The translations under genes and the position numbers were made by a program. A DNA stretch of 64,000 bases from an uncultured Prevotella sp. (GTDB lineage: Bacteria; Bacteroidota; Bacteroidia; Bacteroidales; Bacteroidaceae). The stretch's first letter is position 1, and each line of letters starts with the position of its first letter. The stretch is taken from positions 1 to 64,000 of the forward strand of contig URLI01000001.1 of NCBI GenBank assembly GCA_900548585.1, read 5' to 3'. This document shows, in pieces, positions 51,260 to 60,355 of this stretch. The notes under the pieces were generated by a model. That model was not told the DNA's origin. It ran no database searches and saw only the letters and a program-made list of their open reading frames with translations.

Positions 51260-52006
51260 TCAACAGAAATGTTTCCGGAACGCATACAGGGCAAACCTGC
51301 ATGTGTTGTATGCGGCGCGCCATGCAGGCAGGTGCTCGTTGATGGTCTGGATGTCATATACCTGCTTCAGGCTCGCCAACTTGTTCGACGACAGCGAATG
51401 TCTGACGATGCGGTATTTGACGAGCGGCTCCTGAATGCAGAAGGCATACGGCACGCGCCTGAGCAGCATCAGCCATGTGGCATAGTCCTGCCCCGACCTG
51501 CGCGGCGGCATGGCGAAACGCCCTGTCATGTCCCTGTCGATGACAACGCTCGAAGTGGCAATCACGGTCTTATGCAGCAGATAAGAATAATCCACCCTCG
51601 CCGGTATGCGCCTCACCTTGCCCTTTGCCGCCCCCGCCTCGTCAACAGTCTGTATCTCGGTGAAACAGAATGCGAGGCCGCTCTCCTCCATGAGCGCTAT
51701 CTGCCGGCCTAACTTCTGCGGCTGCCAGATGTCGTCACTGTCGAGAAAAGCGATGTATCTGCCCCGCGCTATGTCCATCCCCTTGTTGCGTGCGGCGGCG
51801 GCGCCGCTGTTCTTCTCCATGTTGACGAGCCTTACGCGCCCATCGCCGCAGTGGCGTTTTATGATGTCAACGGAGTCGTCTGTTGAGCAGTCGTTAACGA
51901 GAATAAGTTCCCAGTCTGCATAATCCTGACTGAGAACCGACATTATTGTCTGTTCAAGGAAGCGTCCGGCATTATACACCGGCACGATGACCGACACCTT
52001 CGGCAT
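51260..52006 (-). CDS. GT2 family glycosyltransferase
   Basis: This 248-residue GT-A enzyme begins MPKVSVIVPVYNAGRF. It has the nucleotide-sugar region VNDCSTDDSV, the DxD-type motif FLDSDDIW and later MTGRFAMPPRRSGQDYATWL. It probably adds one sugar of the polysaccharide repeat unit. The start at 52006 follows a G-rich site; a start at 52033 is also possible and would bring it within a few bases of the aminotransferase stop at 52036. Confidence 0.9.
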   Translation of the reverse strand: MPKVSVIVPVYNAGRFLEQTIMSVLSQDYADWELILVNDCSTDDSVDIIKRHCGDGRVRLVNMEKNSGAAAARNKGMDIARGRYIAFLDSDDIWQPQKLGRQIALMEESGLAFCFTEIQTVDEAGAAKGKVRRIPARVDYSYLLHKTVIATSSVVIDRDMTGRFAMPPRRSGQDYATWLMLLRRVPYAFCIQEPLVKYRIVRHSLSSNKLASLKQVYDIQTINEHLPAWRAAYNTCRFALYAFRKHFC

Positions 52007-52035
52007 TCGTTTTCCCCCGCTTTGCAGCCCCATAA

Positions 52036-52959
52036 TCAATATATCGGTGTGAGCCAGTCGCTGTATTCCTCATGTTTCCCGGTCAGCACGTCATGGTAGG
52101 TGTTGGAAAGCAGCCTTGTAAGCCGCCCGCATTCACCATCCGCCACGGGGTAGCCGTCGATGCCGACCACCTGCGTTATCTCCATTGCCGAGCCGCACAG
52201 GAACGCCTCGTCGCAGATGTATAGTTCCGTCCGGTCGATGTCCCGCTCAACGGTCCTTATGTCAAGCAGCTCGCGTGCCATGCGTATTATCGTGTCGCGG
52301 GTGATGCTCTCCAGCACCGATGCCGTGCATGGCGGCGTGACCAGGGTGTTGTCGCGCACCATGAAGAAGCAAGAGCCGGGTCCCTCCGCCACCTTTCCGT
52401 GGCAGTTCATCAGTATCGCCGTGTCATAACCGTCCTGCCGCGCCTGGAGGTGGGCCATCCTGCTGTTTATGTAGTTTGCCCCCACCTTCGCCCTCGGCGA
52501 AAGGTTGCTGTCACTGATGCGCTCCCACGAGCTCACCTGGCATTGCAGTCCCTTCTTACCGTCTATCAGCGTGCGTCCCCTCGGGATTGGTGCGATGAAC
52601 ATGTTCACCGGCTCGCACGAGCTCCACGTACCGCCAAGGCCATCCACAAAGACTGTCTGCCTGACCTGAATGTCTTCCTTGTAGCCGTTGGCACGCACCA
52701 CATCGACGAGTCCCTTCCTGAAGTCATCGGTGGTGTAAGGGCTTTTCATGCGGAAAATCTTTATCGAGTTCAGCAGTCTTTTATAGTGGTCGTCCAGCCG
52801 GAATGCGTACAGTTGCTGCCTTTCCCCGTTCCAGTAGCAGCGTATTCCCTCGAATACGTTTGCTCCGAACTGCGCCGTCGGCGAGAGGACGTTTATCATC
52901 GCCTCCTTCACCGGGATGAGTTTCCCTCCCAGCCAAATCAGTCTCTTGTCGTTGTCCAT
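52036..52959 (-). CDS. Class IV (branched-chain-type) aminotransferase
   Basis: This 307-residue PLP enzyme of the BCAT/D-amino acid transaminase fold has VFEGIRCYWN, SPRAKVGANYINS carrying the PLP lysine, EGPGSCFFMV and CGSAMEITQVVGIDG. By sequence it is IlvE-like. Its position between glycosyltransferase genes, near a PLP decarboxylase and an aldolase, suggests that it serves synthesis of an amino-acid-like polysaccharide decoration rather than housekeeping leucine metabolism (inference). Confidence 0.88.
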   Translation of the reverse strand: MDNDKRLIWLGGKLIPVKEAMINVLSPTAQFGANVFEGIRCYWNGERQQLYAFRLDDHYKRLLNSIKIFRMKSPYTTDDFRKGLVDVVRANGYKEDIQVRQTVFVDGLGGTWSSCEPVNMFIAPIPRGRTLIDGKKGLQCQVSSWERISDSNLSPRAKVGANYINSRMAHLQARQDGYDTAILMNCHGKVAEGPGSCFFMVRDNTLVTPPCTASVLESITRDTIIRMARELLDIRTVERDIDRTELYICDEAFLCGSAMEITQVVGIDGYPVADGECGRLTRLLSNTYHDVLTGKHEEYSDWLTPIY

Positions 52960-52972
52960 ATCTCGTTTTGTT

Positions 52973-53665
52973 TTATTCGTGTGCCAGGCGTATGACCTCC
53001 TCTTCCGCCAGTTCGGCAGATTGGCTGTCGCTTATCCCTGCACCCTTCTTGTTCTCGTATATATTCCTCTGTCTGAAAACGTCAAGGAACGTCTTTATTA
53101 TTATATATATGTCTATCAGGCATCCCCATTTCCTGAACAGGTCTATGTAACGTCCGTCGCAGTCGGCCTTCTTGTCCCACGGCAGCTCGTTGCGTCCCTG
53201 CACCTGCGCATAGCCCGTTATGCCCGCCACGGCCTCGAAGCGTTTGCGGAAGCGGGCGTTCAGCGTGCCGAAGTCGCCCAACTCGTAGGAGACGCACGGG
53301 CGCGGGCCCACTATCGACATGTCGCCTTTCAGCACATTCACCAGCTGCGGCAGTTCGTCAAGGCTGGTCCTGCGCAGGAATTTCCCCGAACGCGTAACGC
53401 GCGGGTCGTCCTCGTAGTTGAACAGTCCGGGTCCCTGTTTCTCGGCATTGTTCACCATCGAGCGGAACTTGTACATCCTGAATATCCGCCCTCCCTTCGT
53501 GCGGCGGTCCTGCCTGAAGATGACGGGGCCGTCGGAGTCCACCTTTATCCAGATGGCACAAACGGCCAGCAAGGGCGACAGCGCCACAAGCGCCGCCAGC
53601 GATGCCGTGAAGTCGAACACCCTCTTGAGGCATCTGTTCATTGCGACCCATATCCTCATTGCCAT
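52973..53665 (-). CDS. Initiating sugar (glycosyl-1-phosphate) transferase
   Basis: This 230-residue bacterial sugar transferase of the WbaP/WcaJ/PglC domain has one N-terminal hydrophobic segment (LKRVFDFTASLAALVALSPLLAV). The core motifs are KVDSDGPVIFRQDRRTKGGRIF, RRTSLDELPQLVNVLKGDMSIVGPRP and a late VQGRNELPWD. It attaches the first sugar phosphate to undecaprenyl phosphate. The short form lacks the four-helix N-terminal domain of WbaP. A start at 53641 is an alternative. Confidence 0.93.
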   Translation of the reverse strand: MAMRIWVAMNRCLKRVFDFTASLAALVALSPLLAVCAIWIKVDSDGPVIFRQDRRTKGGRIFRMYKFRSMVNNAEKQGPGLFNYEDDPRVTRSGKFLRRTSLDELPQLVNVLKGDMSIVGPRPCVSYELGDFGTLNARFRKRFEAVAGITGYAQVQGRNELPWDKKADCDGRYIDLFRKWGCLIDIYIIIKTFLDVFRQRNIYENKKGAGISDSQSAELAEEEVIRLAHE

Positions 53666-53674
53666 CCTGTCTGT

Positions 53675-54898
53675 TCAGAAAACGTATGTGCGGAAAATGT
53701 CGTCGAAAGTCTCCTGCCTCTTCACGACCGTCACCCTGCCGTCACGGAGTTCCAGAACCGGGAAATTGGGCAGTATGAACGGTGGCTTCAGCACCACCGA
53801 GTAGGACCCCACGTTCTCGAAGGCAACGAAGTCGCCGACGGCGAGCGCACCCTCGTATCCACGGTACAGATAGTCCGTTTCTATGCAGGTGAACCCGGCA
53901 AAGTCGATGTCGCGGTATTCCGCAGCCTGCCTTCCCTCTTCGTGCATCACCTCAACAGGTGGATTTTTCTTGTTCAGCGTGGGGTTGATGTTGTAAATGC
54001 TGCCCATCAGTGTGGCTATATCCTTTCCGCGTATGTTCTTTATGCTCTCCACACGGGCGACGAAACGCATGGCATCGCCCACCAGAGCGCTGCCCGGCTC
54101 TATGAAGAGTTTCGGCTTGCCGCGACGGCCGCCGAAATGCTTCTCCATAGTGGCTGCAGCCTCCGCTGCGTATTCCATGTATGTGGGTATGGGTGTGTCG
54201 AACTGCTTCTTCAGCGAATCCCTCATCTTTCCGAACATTCCGCCCCCCAGGTCGATGTGGTCAGGCGTGCCGCCGCACAACTTTTCGGCAAGCGCAGCCA
54301 TGCCATCGGCTCTCGGCCGCCATGTGTCAAGCCGCCGTGAGGCGAAGTGGCAGTGCAGCCCGGCCACCCGTATGTTCTCAACCGCCTGCAGACGGCTCAC
54401 CATCTCGCCGAACCCGGGCTTGCGGACATCGAAGCCGAAGCGCGAGACAACGCCGTCGTTTATCTCGAAATTGCAGCGTATGCCGACGTTTATTGTTCTG
54501 TCCGGGTGAGCGGCGGCTAATTGCAAGATGTTGCCAACCTCCACATAGTCGTCAAGGTTGACCACCCCGCCGCCCATAACGACCTCGTTCACGGCATCGG
54601 CATTCTTCACCGGGCCGTTGAAATGCACCTTGTGCGCGGGGATGCCGAGCCGCCTGGCAATCTCATATTCCATGTCGCTGACCACCTCGGCATATCCTCC
54701 CAGTTCCTCCACGAGGCCGCACAGCCTCGGGATGTAGTTGGTCTTGTAGGAGTAGGCGATGTAGGTTTCAGGGTAGAAACTGCGGAAAGCATCCTGCAAC
54801 TCCCTGAAATTGAGGGCGAACTGCTCCGTGTCGAGCAGATAGAACGCCTTGCCGTACTCCTTGCTGATGTCCTTTACTATGTCATAGTCCAGTCTCAT
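53675..54898 (-). CDS. Fold-type III PLP-dependent decarboxylase
   Basis: This 407-residue protein resembles the diaminopimelate/ornithine decarboxylase family. The PLP lysine is in YIAYSYKTNY (near residue 52). HCHFASRR, the phosphate-binding HIDLGGGMFG, EPGSALVGDA and CIETDYLYRG match substrate-site segments. It overlaps the upstream aldolase gene by 4 bases, so the two probably act in sequence. A lysA role is less likely given the locus. The substrate is unknown. Confidence 0.87.
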   Translation of the reverse strand: MRLDYDIVKDISKEYGKAFYLLDTEQFALNFRELQDAFRSFYPETYIAYSYKTNYIPRLCGLVEELGGYAEVVSDMEYEIARRLGIPAHKVHFNGPVKNADAVNEVVMGGGVVNLDDYVEVGNILQLAAAHPDRTINVGIRCNFEINDGVVSRFGFDVRKPGFGEMVSRLQAVENIRVAGLHCHFASRRLDTWRPRADGMAALAEKLCGGTPDHIDLGGGMFGKMRDSLKKQFDTPIPTYMEYAAEAAATMEKHFGGRRGKPKLFIEPGSALVGDAMRFVARVESIKNIRGKDIATLMGSIYNINPTLNKKNPPVEVMHEEGRQAAEYRDIDFAGFTCIETDYLYRGYEGALAVGDFVAFENVGSYSVVLKPPFILPNFPVLELRDGRVTVVKRQETFDDIFRTYVF

Positions 54899-55725
54899 TG
54901 CCCAGTCTTTTTCATTCTAACGATTTCCGCCACTTTATCGCATACGGTTCTGTGGTTGTCCTCAAAATAAGAACCTGGCATGTCACGCAGGCCAGCCTCA
55001 AAACTGCGTATGCCCCTCACTCCGTCGGCAAATATTCTCTCCACCTGCTCCATGCTCTCCGTCTTCGACGTGTCGCAGAACGCCCTTGACAGTATTGCCA
55101 TGCCGGAGTGCAGCCTGTAATGCTCTGCAATGATGTTCCTGCCCGAGATCAGTCCGCCGTCGAGCGCCGCGATTCCCCCGAACCCGAAGAACATGCCGTG
55201 TGCATTGAGCTTCGCGGCAATCTCGTCCACCTTGCCGTTGGCAAGCAGCTCGAAAAGGAATGTCAGCCCGTAGTCGAGGTGCAGGTCGTTAAGCCCGACG
55301 TGAACCTCGTCCACCCCGGTGTCGGCAATGGCATCCTCTATCATTCCCTCTGCGTCCCTCGTCTCGAGGAGAAGCATGGCGCGGGCCTTGCCGCCAACAT
55401 AATCCACGAAGCGCAGCACCTCGTCCATCGTCCTCCACATTGGGAGCATCACGATGTCTGCGCCGCGTGCCACGATCTCTCTTATCTCCTCGCGGCTTCC
55501 CTCATAAATCGGGTTGCAGCGCACGAGCAGTTGCGAACGCCCAAGCCTTTCCTTTACCTTGTCAATGTCGTGCAGCGAGTGATGCGACTTCACCGAGTCT
55601 ATATGCCCCTGACGCTCCTCCTTGCCCCGTGTCTCGAGGTCTATGAAAATTCTGTCAACACCATTCCTCTCGGCAATCTCCGCCACACCGGGACTGTTGG
55701 TGATATACATAAGGTTCAATGCCAT
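54895..55725 (-). CDS. HpcH/HpaI aldolase or citrate-lyase-like protein
   Basis: This 276-residue TIM-barrel protein of the HpcH/HpaI-CitE superfamily starts with LMYITNSPGVAEIAERNGVDRIFIDLE. A metal-binding glutamate is in LLLETRDAEGMIEDA and an Asp-containing VGLNDLHLDYG follows, both typical of class II pyruvate aldolases. It is translationally coupled to the PLP decarboxylase (ATGA overlap). Together with the nearby aminotransferase it suggests a short path building an unusual keto or amino acid. Confidence 0.87.
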   Translation of the reverse strand: MALNLMYITNSPGVAEIAERNGVDRIFIDLETRGKEERQGHIDSVKSHHSLHDIDKVKERLGRSQLLVRCNPIYEGSREEIREIVARGADIVMLPMWRTMDEVLRFVDYVGGKARAMLLLETRDAEGMIEDAIADTGVDEVHVGLNDLHLDYGLTFLFELLANGKVDEIAAKLNAHGMFFGFGGIAALDGGLISGRNIIAEHYRLHSGMAILSRAFCDTSKTESMEQVERIFADGVRGIRSFEAGLRDMPGSYFEDNHRTVCDKVAEIVRMKKTGQ

Positions 55726-55805
55726 GTCCGAAAAAACTATCCTATATTAGGATAACACAAAAGTTGCGCGTTTATTGCATGCCGCCGTTACATAATAATG
55801 TGCCA

Positions 55806-56639
55806 TCATTTCATCTTGCCAATGTGTGACATCGCAACTGCGGCGATCCTTGTCATAAAGAACACGAGATTGTATCGCGCGGGGTCCGACAGGTAAATGC
55901 GAGCGTATGCGCCCCACGTCCTGAACATGTTGCCGGCAAGGAACGCTCTCGACTTCCGGGAGCGGCTCGCGGACCCCATGCGTACCCTGCGGAAATAAAC
56001 CGCAGCGTCACCGGCAATCCTTATCGTTTTCAGTCCATCGGTGATGGAGGCCATGAAGAGCGAGTCCTCGCCTATCCTGAAACGGCAGTCAAACCTGTGG
56101 CCGCCAATCATCGTGCGCGGTATCATCTTGCAGCACGACGACGACAGAAAACTCCTGCCCGACAGCAAGGGGGCTGTTTCCCGGCCGTAAAAACGCCTGT
56201 AGGCCCTTGCGATATAGTCGTCGCCTGACACGTTGCCGTCCTCGTCAAAGTTCCTGACATCAGCGACCGCCATGCAGTCTGGCGACTTTATTTCTTCCTT
56301 CAGCGCTTCGAGGTATCCACGCGATACGCGGTCGTCGTCGTCTATGAAACAGATGTTCGCCCCACGGGCGTTCTCGATACCGATGTTCCGTGCGTTCGAC
56401 ACGCCGGGCGTGTCGGTCTGCAAGAGCCGTGCCTGCAAATCGCCATGCCGCCCAATCCATTGCGCCACGCCGCTGCGGTATGGCTCGTTGCAGCCGTTCA
56501 GCACGACCACCACCTCGAACATGTCCTTGTCCAAGGTCTGCGAAAAAACAGAGTCCAGGCACTCGTAGAGGTATGCCTGCGGTTTGTATGTGGGTATTAT
56601 TACCGTTACTTCCGGCTTCATTGTCATCAGGCTTTGCAT
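55806..56639 (-). CDS. GT2 family glycosyltransferase
   Basis: This 277-residue protein has VTVIIPTYKPQAYLYECLDSVF at the start, GVSNARNIGIENARG and the DxD-like FIDDDDRVSRGYL. A C-terminal hydrophobic segment (YNLVFFMTRIAAVA) may hold it at the membrane. The ATG at 56639 immediately follows the wbsX stop; two more in-frame ATGs lie within 18 bases. It belongs to the polysaccharide locus. Confidence 0.9.
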   Translation of the reverse strand: MQSLMTMKPEVTVIIPTYKPQAYLYECLDSVFSQTLDKDMFEVVVVLNGCNEPYRSGVAQWIGRHGDLQARLLQTDTPGVSNARNIGIENARGANICFIDDDDRVSRGYLEALKEEIKSPDCMAVADVRNFDEDGNVSGDDYIARAYRRFYGRETAPLLSGRSFLSSSCCKMIPRTMIGGHRFDCRFRIGEDSLFMASITDGLKTIRIAGDAAVYFRRVRMGSASRSRKSRAFLAGNMFRTWGAYARIYLSDPARYNLVFFMTRIAAVAMSHIGKMK

Positions 56640-56640
56640 G

Positions 56641-57795
56641 TCATTTCTGTGCATCGCGCAGCGCGTCGAGCAGTCCGTGCCCGAACTCCTCGTCAGGCTC
56701 GACATAGTTGCCCTCGCCCCATTCGTTCCACGACTTGAGGTATATTATCCGGTGCTCGTCCTCCTTGCGGCTGACGATGTCCATCGCCCTGCGTATGTGC
56801 CGCCCGAACTTCTCTGGCGTGACGTTCACATACACCCCGTCTGCCGAAGCCACGCGCGGCGAGCGGTCCCATTGCGGCAGGATTGTCGGGAAAACGTTTT
56901 CCCACGCGTCCTCCGGGGCGAAGAAGTTGGCCACGGTGCGTTCGTAGTCGTAGCATTGGCTGCCCGCCGGCAGTCCCATCCGGCGCATCACCGCCTTTGC
57001 GATGTTCTTCACTTTCCCCTCGTAGAGCATCTCGCCCCTGCGCTTGCCAAACGAGTTGACGGCATCGAATCCCAGTGACAGCACATGGTTGTAAATCTCC
57101 GCGCTGCTCCTGAGGTTGGGCATTGCCGGCTGGCGTTTGCCGTCTGGGGTGATCTTGAATGAAAGCGTGGAGGGTGTCATGCCGACGAAATAAAACCCCG
57201 GCAGCCCATGCTCCGCCGCGAGTCGCTGCCACAGCTCAATGAAATCGCCGACGTGCGGGAAGCCGAGCGGGTCGTATATGGTGAACAGCAGCTTGCCGTC
57301 AACGGTCATGTAGCGCCTGTCGCGGAAGGCGTCGAGGAGCGACAGGAAATGTGCCGTGTCGTCCTCACGTCCCGGATAGGTCTGTTCCACCATCAGTCCG
57401 TCGCGCTGCAGCGCCGACGTGCGCCGCCATGTCTTGTTGCTCCATGTGTGGTTTGCCCAGCAGATGCAGAACGGGAAATCCGGCTTGCCGCTTGCCACCA
57501 CCTCGTTGAACGGCCTCTCGAGCAGTTGCTTGCCGCCTCCGAACCAGTAGTGGTAGTAGCAGAAGCCCTCGATGCCGGCCTCGCGTGCCAGCCGCGCCTG
57601 TTGCTCGCGCGTCTCCGGCAGTCGCAGGTCATAGAACCCGAGGTCGGCAGGGATGCGCGGCTGCCGGTGCCCACGGAACAACGGCTTTGCCCGGACAACG
57701 TTTATCCACTCCGTGAACCCCGGTCCCCACCACAGGTCGTTTTCCGGGATGGGGTGGAATTGCGGCAGGTAGAGGGCAATGATTCGTACTTTCAT
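56641..57795 (-). CDS. wbsX: WbsX-like GH99-type glycan protein
   Basis: This 384-residue protein of the WbsX / glycoside hydrolase 99-like family has ALYLPQFHPIPENDLWWGPGFTEW, CYYHYWFGG, FCICWANHTW and a late IIYLKSWNEWGEGNYVEPD with candidate catalytic acids. Such proteins are embedded in O-antigen and capsule clusters, where they may act as mannan-type glycosidases or transferases. It is the first gene after a promoter at 57827, separating this part of the locus from the upstream unit. Confidence 0.9.
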   Translation of the reverse strand: MKVRIIALYLPQFHPIPENDLWWGPGFTEWINVVRAKPLFRGHRQPRIPADLGFYDLRLPETREQQARLAREAGIEGFCYYHYWFGGGKQLLERPFNEVVASGKPDFPFCICWANHTWSNKTWRRTSALQRDGLMVEQTYPGREDDTAHFLSLLDAFRDRRYMTVDGKLLFTIYDPLGFPHVGDFIELWQRLAAEHGLPGFYFVGMTPSTLSFKITPDGKRQPAMPNLRSSAEIYNHVLSLGFDAVNSFGKRRGEMLYEGKVKNIAKAVMRRMGLPAGSQCYDYERTVANFFAPEDAWENVFPTILPQWDRSPRVASADGVYVNVTPEKFGRHIRRAMDIVSRKEDEHRIIYLKSWNEWGEGNYVEPDEEFGHGLLDALRDAQK

Positions 57796-58086
57796 TAAAA
57801 AATGTCTGTTGCGATTTTATGGATTGCAAAGGTAGCAAATAATCCGCTAAAACGTGAATAATATTCGTGCCTTTAACGCAAATGCACGCAAAGGGGCTGT
57901 TATCCCCGACCCAAATCGTTCCCCTGCGCCAAAAATGATTGCCGGCGACTGCCAAAGCTGCATTGTTGCCGCTGCTTGGTTTCCTCCGCCTTGCCGCCGC
58001 ACTTTTCCCGCGACATGAACGCCAAAAGTATCATGCATCAATGCGCTGGCAACGAACCGTATTACAGTCAGTTGCCGACAAGAAAG
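57796..58086. other. Intergenic region upstream of wbsX
   Basis: Contains the wbsX promoter at its left end and otherwise about 250 bases of chromosomal composition with no ORF I trust. It marks a break within the polysaccharide locus; array D and the terminator of the glycosyltransferase unit lie to its right. Confidence 0.5.
57827..57834 (-). promoter_or_regulatory. -7 element for wbsX and downstream genes
   Basis: TACCTTTG on the minus strand, about 32 bases before the wbsX start. It allows the left half of the polysaccharide locus to be transcribed separately. Confidence 0.55.
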
Positions 58087-58196
58087 CAAACTCGGCGAAT
58101 TTACCGACCAAACTCGGCGAATTTACCGACCAAATTCGGCGAATTTACCGACCAAACTCGGCGAATTTACACGGCAAACTCGGCGAATTTGCGTTA
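58087..58196. repeat. 22-bp tandem array D (five units)
   Basis: Units start at 58087, 58109, 58131, 58153 and 58175, consensus CAAACTCGGCGAATTTACCGAC. The first two are identical, the third differs by one base, and the last ends AATTTGCGTTA. It lies 22 bases after the stop of the GT4 gene on the minus strand. A GATGCCG/CGGCATC hairpin (58203-58220) sits between gene and array. Confidence 0.9.
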
Positions 58197-58218
58197 AAAC
58201 ATGATGCCGGTGACGGCA

Positions 58219-59409
58219 TCATTTGCCGTCACAAGCGGCAGAGGAGAGTATTTTCCTGTAGAATGACAATATCGAACTGGCGTAATTTTCACTTGAATAA
58301 AGCGTCCTCACGGTTTCCCTTGCCACGCTGGTAATGCTGCGGTACTCCTCGTCCGGCATCCTTTCCGCTTCCGCCAGCATGTCGGCAAGTTGTTCGGCAG
58401 TGTCGAAACGCAGTGCTATGTCGCGCCCCGTGAGCCGTTTCCCGTTTTCAAGCTGTTCCAGTGTGCCGCCGGTGTTTCTCGCTATGGCGAGGCAGCCGCA
58501 AAGCATCGCCTCGGGCATGCACCGTCCGAAAGCCTCGAAGCGTGACGGGATTACTATGGCACGCGCCTGCCGCATCACGTCTTCTATGTCTGCGCGGACA
58601 CCGAGGAATTTCACTTTGCCGGTTATGCCGCCCTCCTCAATCTCCCTTTCCAGTTTCCGCCTCGCTTCCCCGCTGCCAAAGTTGCCCGCAAGATACAGCG
58701 GCAGTGGCTCTCCGCCGCATCGCCCGCAGTATGAGGCATAGCCCTGCATGAGTATGTCAAGTCCCTTGGCAGGTTCCAGCCGCCCGGCGAAAAGGAAGAA
58801 GCCGCCACGGCGGCATGCGTTTTCCTCCTGCCGTGCTGCCGTGCGAATGCCGTTATATATCACGACCGAGCGCGGGTTTCCCTGCATACGGTTATGCCGC
58901 CGTATGTCGTTAGTGATGCAGATGGAATAACTGTCCGGTGAAAGCAAACGCTTCGTGAAATGCCGCCTGCATGGGTAGTACGCCATGTTGAAGTCACGGT
59001 CTGCGTATTCGCGTATGTGGTATATGTGTGGCACGCCCAGCTTTCTTGCGGCCATGAAGCCCACGTCTATCACGCTGACATTGGTGTGTATTATGTCAAC
59101 GCCCTTCTCCCCGAGGCGACCCGCAAGCCTTGCGGCGGCCTTATGGTTGAGGTACAGGCGGCCGAGCAGCCTTGGCGCGAAAAGCAGGTAATCCGATACG
59201 GTGTCCAGCCACGGGTATACGGCAGGACGATATTTCAATATCATCGTGTCTATCCCCCGTGACGCCAGCTCGCCATAGAGTTTTCCCTTGTCAGGAAGCA
59301 CCACCGTGGGTGTCACCCCGGCATCAACCGCGCTCTCAAGTAGTGTCATGAAAGACTTGGTCGCGCCGTTCTGCATCTGTGTTGAGTTGAGTATGTATGC
59401 CACCTTCAT
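58219..59409 (-). CDS. GT4 family glycosyltransferase
   Basis: This 396-residue GT-B enzyme has an N-terminal acceptor domain (MKVAYILNSTQMQNGATKSFMTLL) and a C-terminal donor domain. The donor domain shows FLFAGRLEPAKGLDILMQGY, VKFLGVRADIEDVMRQARAIVIPSRFEAFGRCMPEAMLCG and the EX7E-type signature. It is the last gene of the right-hand unit of the polysaccharide locus and ends at a hairpin followed by array D. Confidence 0.93.
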   Translation of the reverse strand: MKVAYILNSTQMQNGATKSFMTLLESAVDAGVTPTVVLPDKGKLYGELASRGIDTMILKYRPAVYPWLDTVSDYLLFAPRLLGRLYLNHKAAARLAGRLGEKGVDIIHTNVSVIDVGFMAARKLGVPHIYHIREYADRDFNMAYYPCRRHFTKRLLSPDSYSICITNDIRRHNRMQGNPRSVVIYNGIRTAARQEENACRRGGFFLFAGRLEPAKGLDILMQGYASYCGRCGGEPLPLYLAGNFGSGEARRKLEREIEEGGITGKVKFLGVRADIEDVMRQARAIVIPSRFEAFGRCMPEAMLCGCLAIARNTGGTLEQLENGKRLTGRDIALRFDTAEQLADMLAEAERMPDEEYRSITSVARETVRTLYSSENYASSILSFYRKILSSAACDGK

Positions 59410-59416
59410 TTCTCAG

Positions 59417-60355
59417 TCATTTTTGTGGGTATATCCAGTGAGGTCCTTTGGTTTTCTCCCTCTTTCTCGATTTCATTATGCGGCGCGCGCGGGCCAGCAG
59501 CCATGCCAGTTCCCTGGAGAATGTCCCGATGACATATTCACGGTTCGGAAGTTTGCTGACATAGCAATTCTTCAACTGCCATGCGATTTCCCTTGCCACT
59601 GCCATGAAAGAGCTGTTCACGTCGCAGGCCGCAAGCAACATCGCGCGGCGTATCAGCCGGCTGTCATACACCTCCTTGTTCCCGTAGGTTTTCCTGTCGT
59701 GCCACATCTCCGCCGTCGGCACGAGGAATGTCCTTATGCCGTGGAACGACATGCGGTCGTAGTAGTTGTTGTCCTCGCCATACTGGAAGAAAAGTGGGTT
59801 GAAGCCACCGATTTCCCTCAACATGCTTGCCGGCATCAGCCAGCACGCCGCACATATCTCGCCCGTCTCAAACCTCCCCGGCAGATGCCTCACGCCGGCA
59901 ACGCCGACGGGCTTGCCTTCCTGCATGACAACCGTGTTCTTGCCGAAGTTGGCGTCGAGCGCCGTTCCGTCGCCATTCATGTGGACTGGGGACATGAGCG
60001 AGCGGCCGTCGCTTTGCCCAAGCAGCAGAGCGATGGTGCCGGGCAGCACCGCCGCGTCCTGATTGAGCAGCAGCACATGGTCGGCCCCGTGCTCCATCGC
60101 ATAGCGCAGGCCTACGTTGTTGGCCTGACCGAAACCGAGGTTGGTGTCCTGGGGGAGCCACACGGCGTCAGGATATGCCGAAGGCACATGACTGCGCGTG
60201 CCGTCGGTTGAGCAGTTGTCCACGACAACCGGTGTCACCGCGACGGTGCTCGCCCGCAGGCTGCGCAGGCAGCGGTCTATCCACGAGTGGCGCATGGCGT
60301 TCCACGTCACTATGACGGCGTATATCTTATGGTTCTTCCGGCTCATGTCCGTCAT
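59417..60355 (-). CDS. GT2 family glycosyltransferase, rhamnosyltransferase-like
   Basis: This 312-residue protein has IYAVIVTWNAMRHSWIDRCLRSL, VVVDNCSTDGTRSHV, a DxD-like LLLNQDAAVLPG and PLFFQYGEDNNYYDRM, the pattern of WbbL-type rhamnosyl or related transferases. It overlaps the polymerase gene by 29 bases and lies 7 bases before the GT4 gene, so all are cotranscribed. Confidence 0.9.
   Translation of the reverse strand: MTDMSRKNHKIYAVIVTWNAMRHSWIDRCLRSLRASTVAVTPVVVDNCSTDGTRSHVPSAYPDAVWLPQDTNLGFGQANNVGLRYAMEHGADHVLLLNQDAAVLPGTIALLLGQSDGRSLMSPVHMNGDGTALDANFGKNTVVMQEGKPVGVAGVRHLPGRFETGEICAACWLMPASMLREIGGFNPLFFQYGEDNNYYDRMSFHGIRTFLVPTAEMWHDRKTYGNKEVYDSRLIRRAMLLAACDVNSSFMAVAREIAWQLKNCYVSKLPNREYVIGTFSRELAWLLARARRIMKSRKREKTKGPHWIYPQK

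Noticed and set aside
57939..58334. Plus-strand frames running through array D
   Set aside because: The repeated peptide arises from the 22-bp units (22 is not a multiple of three, so frames shift). No start site or family.
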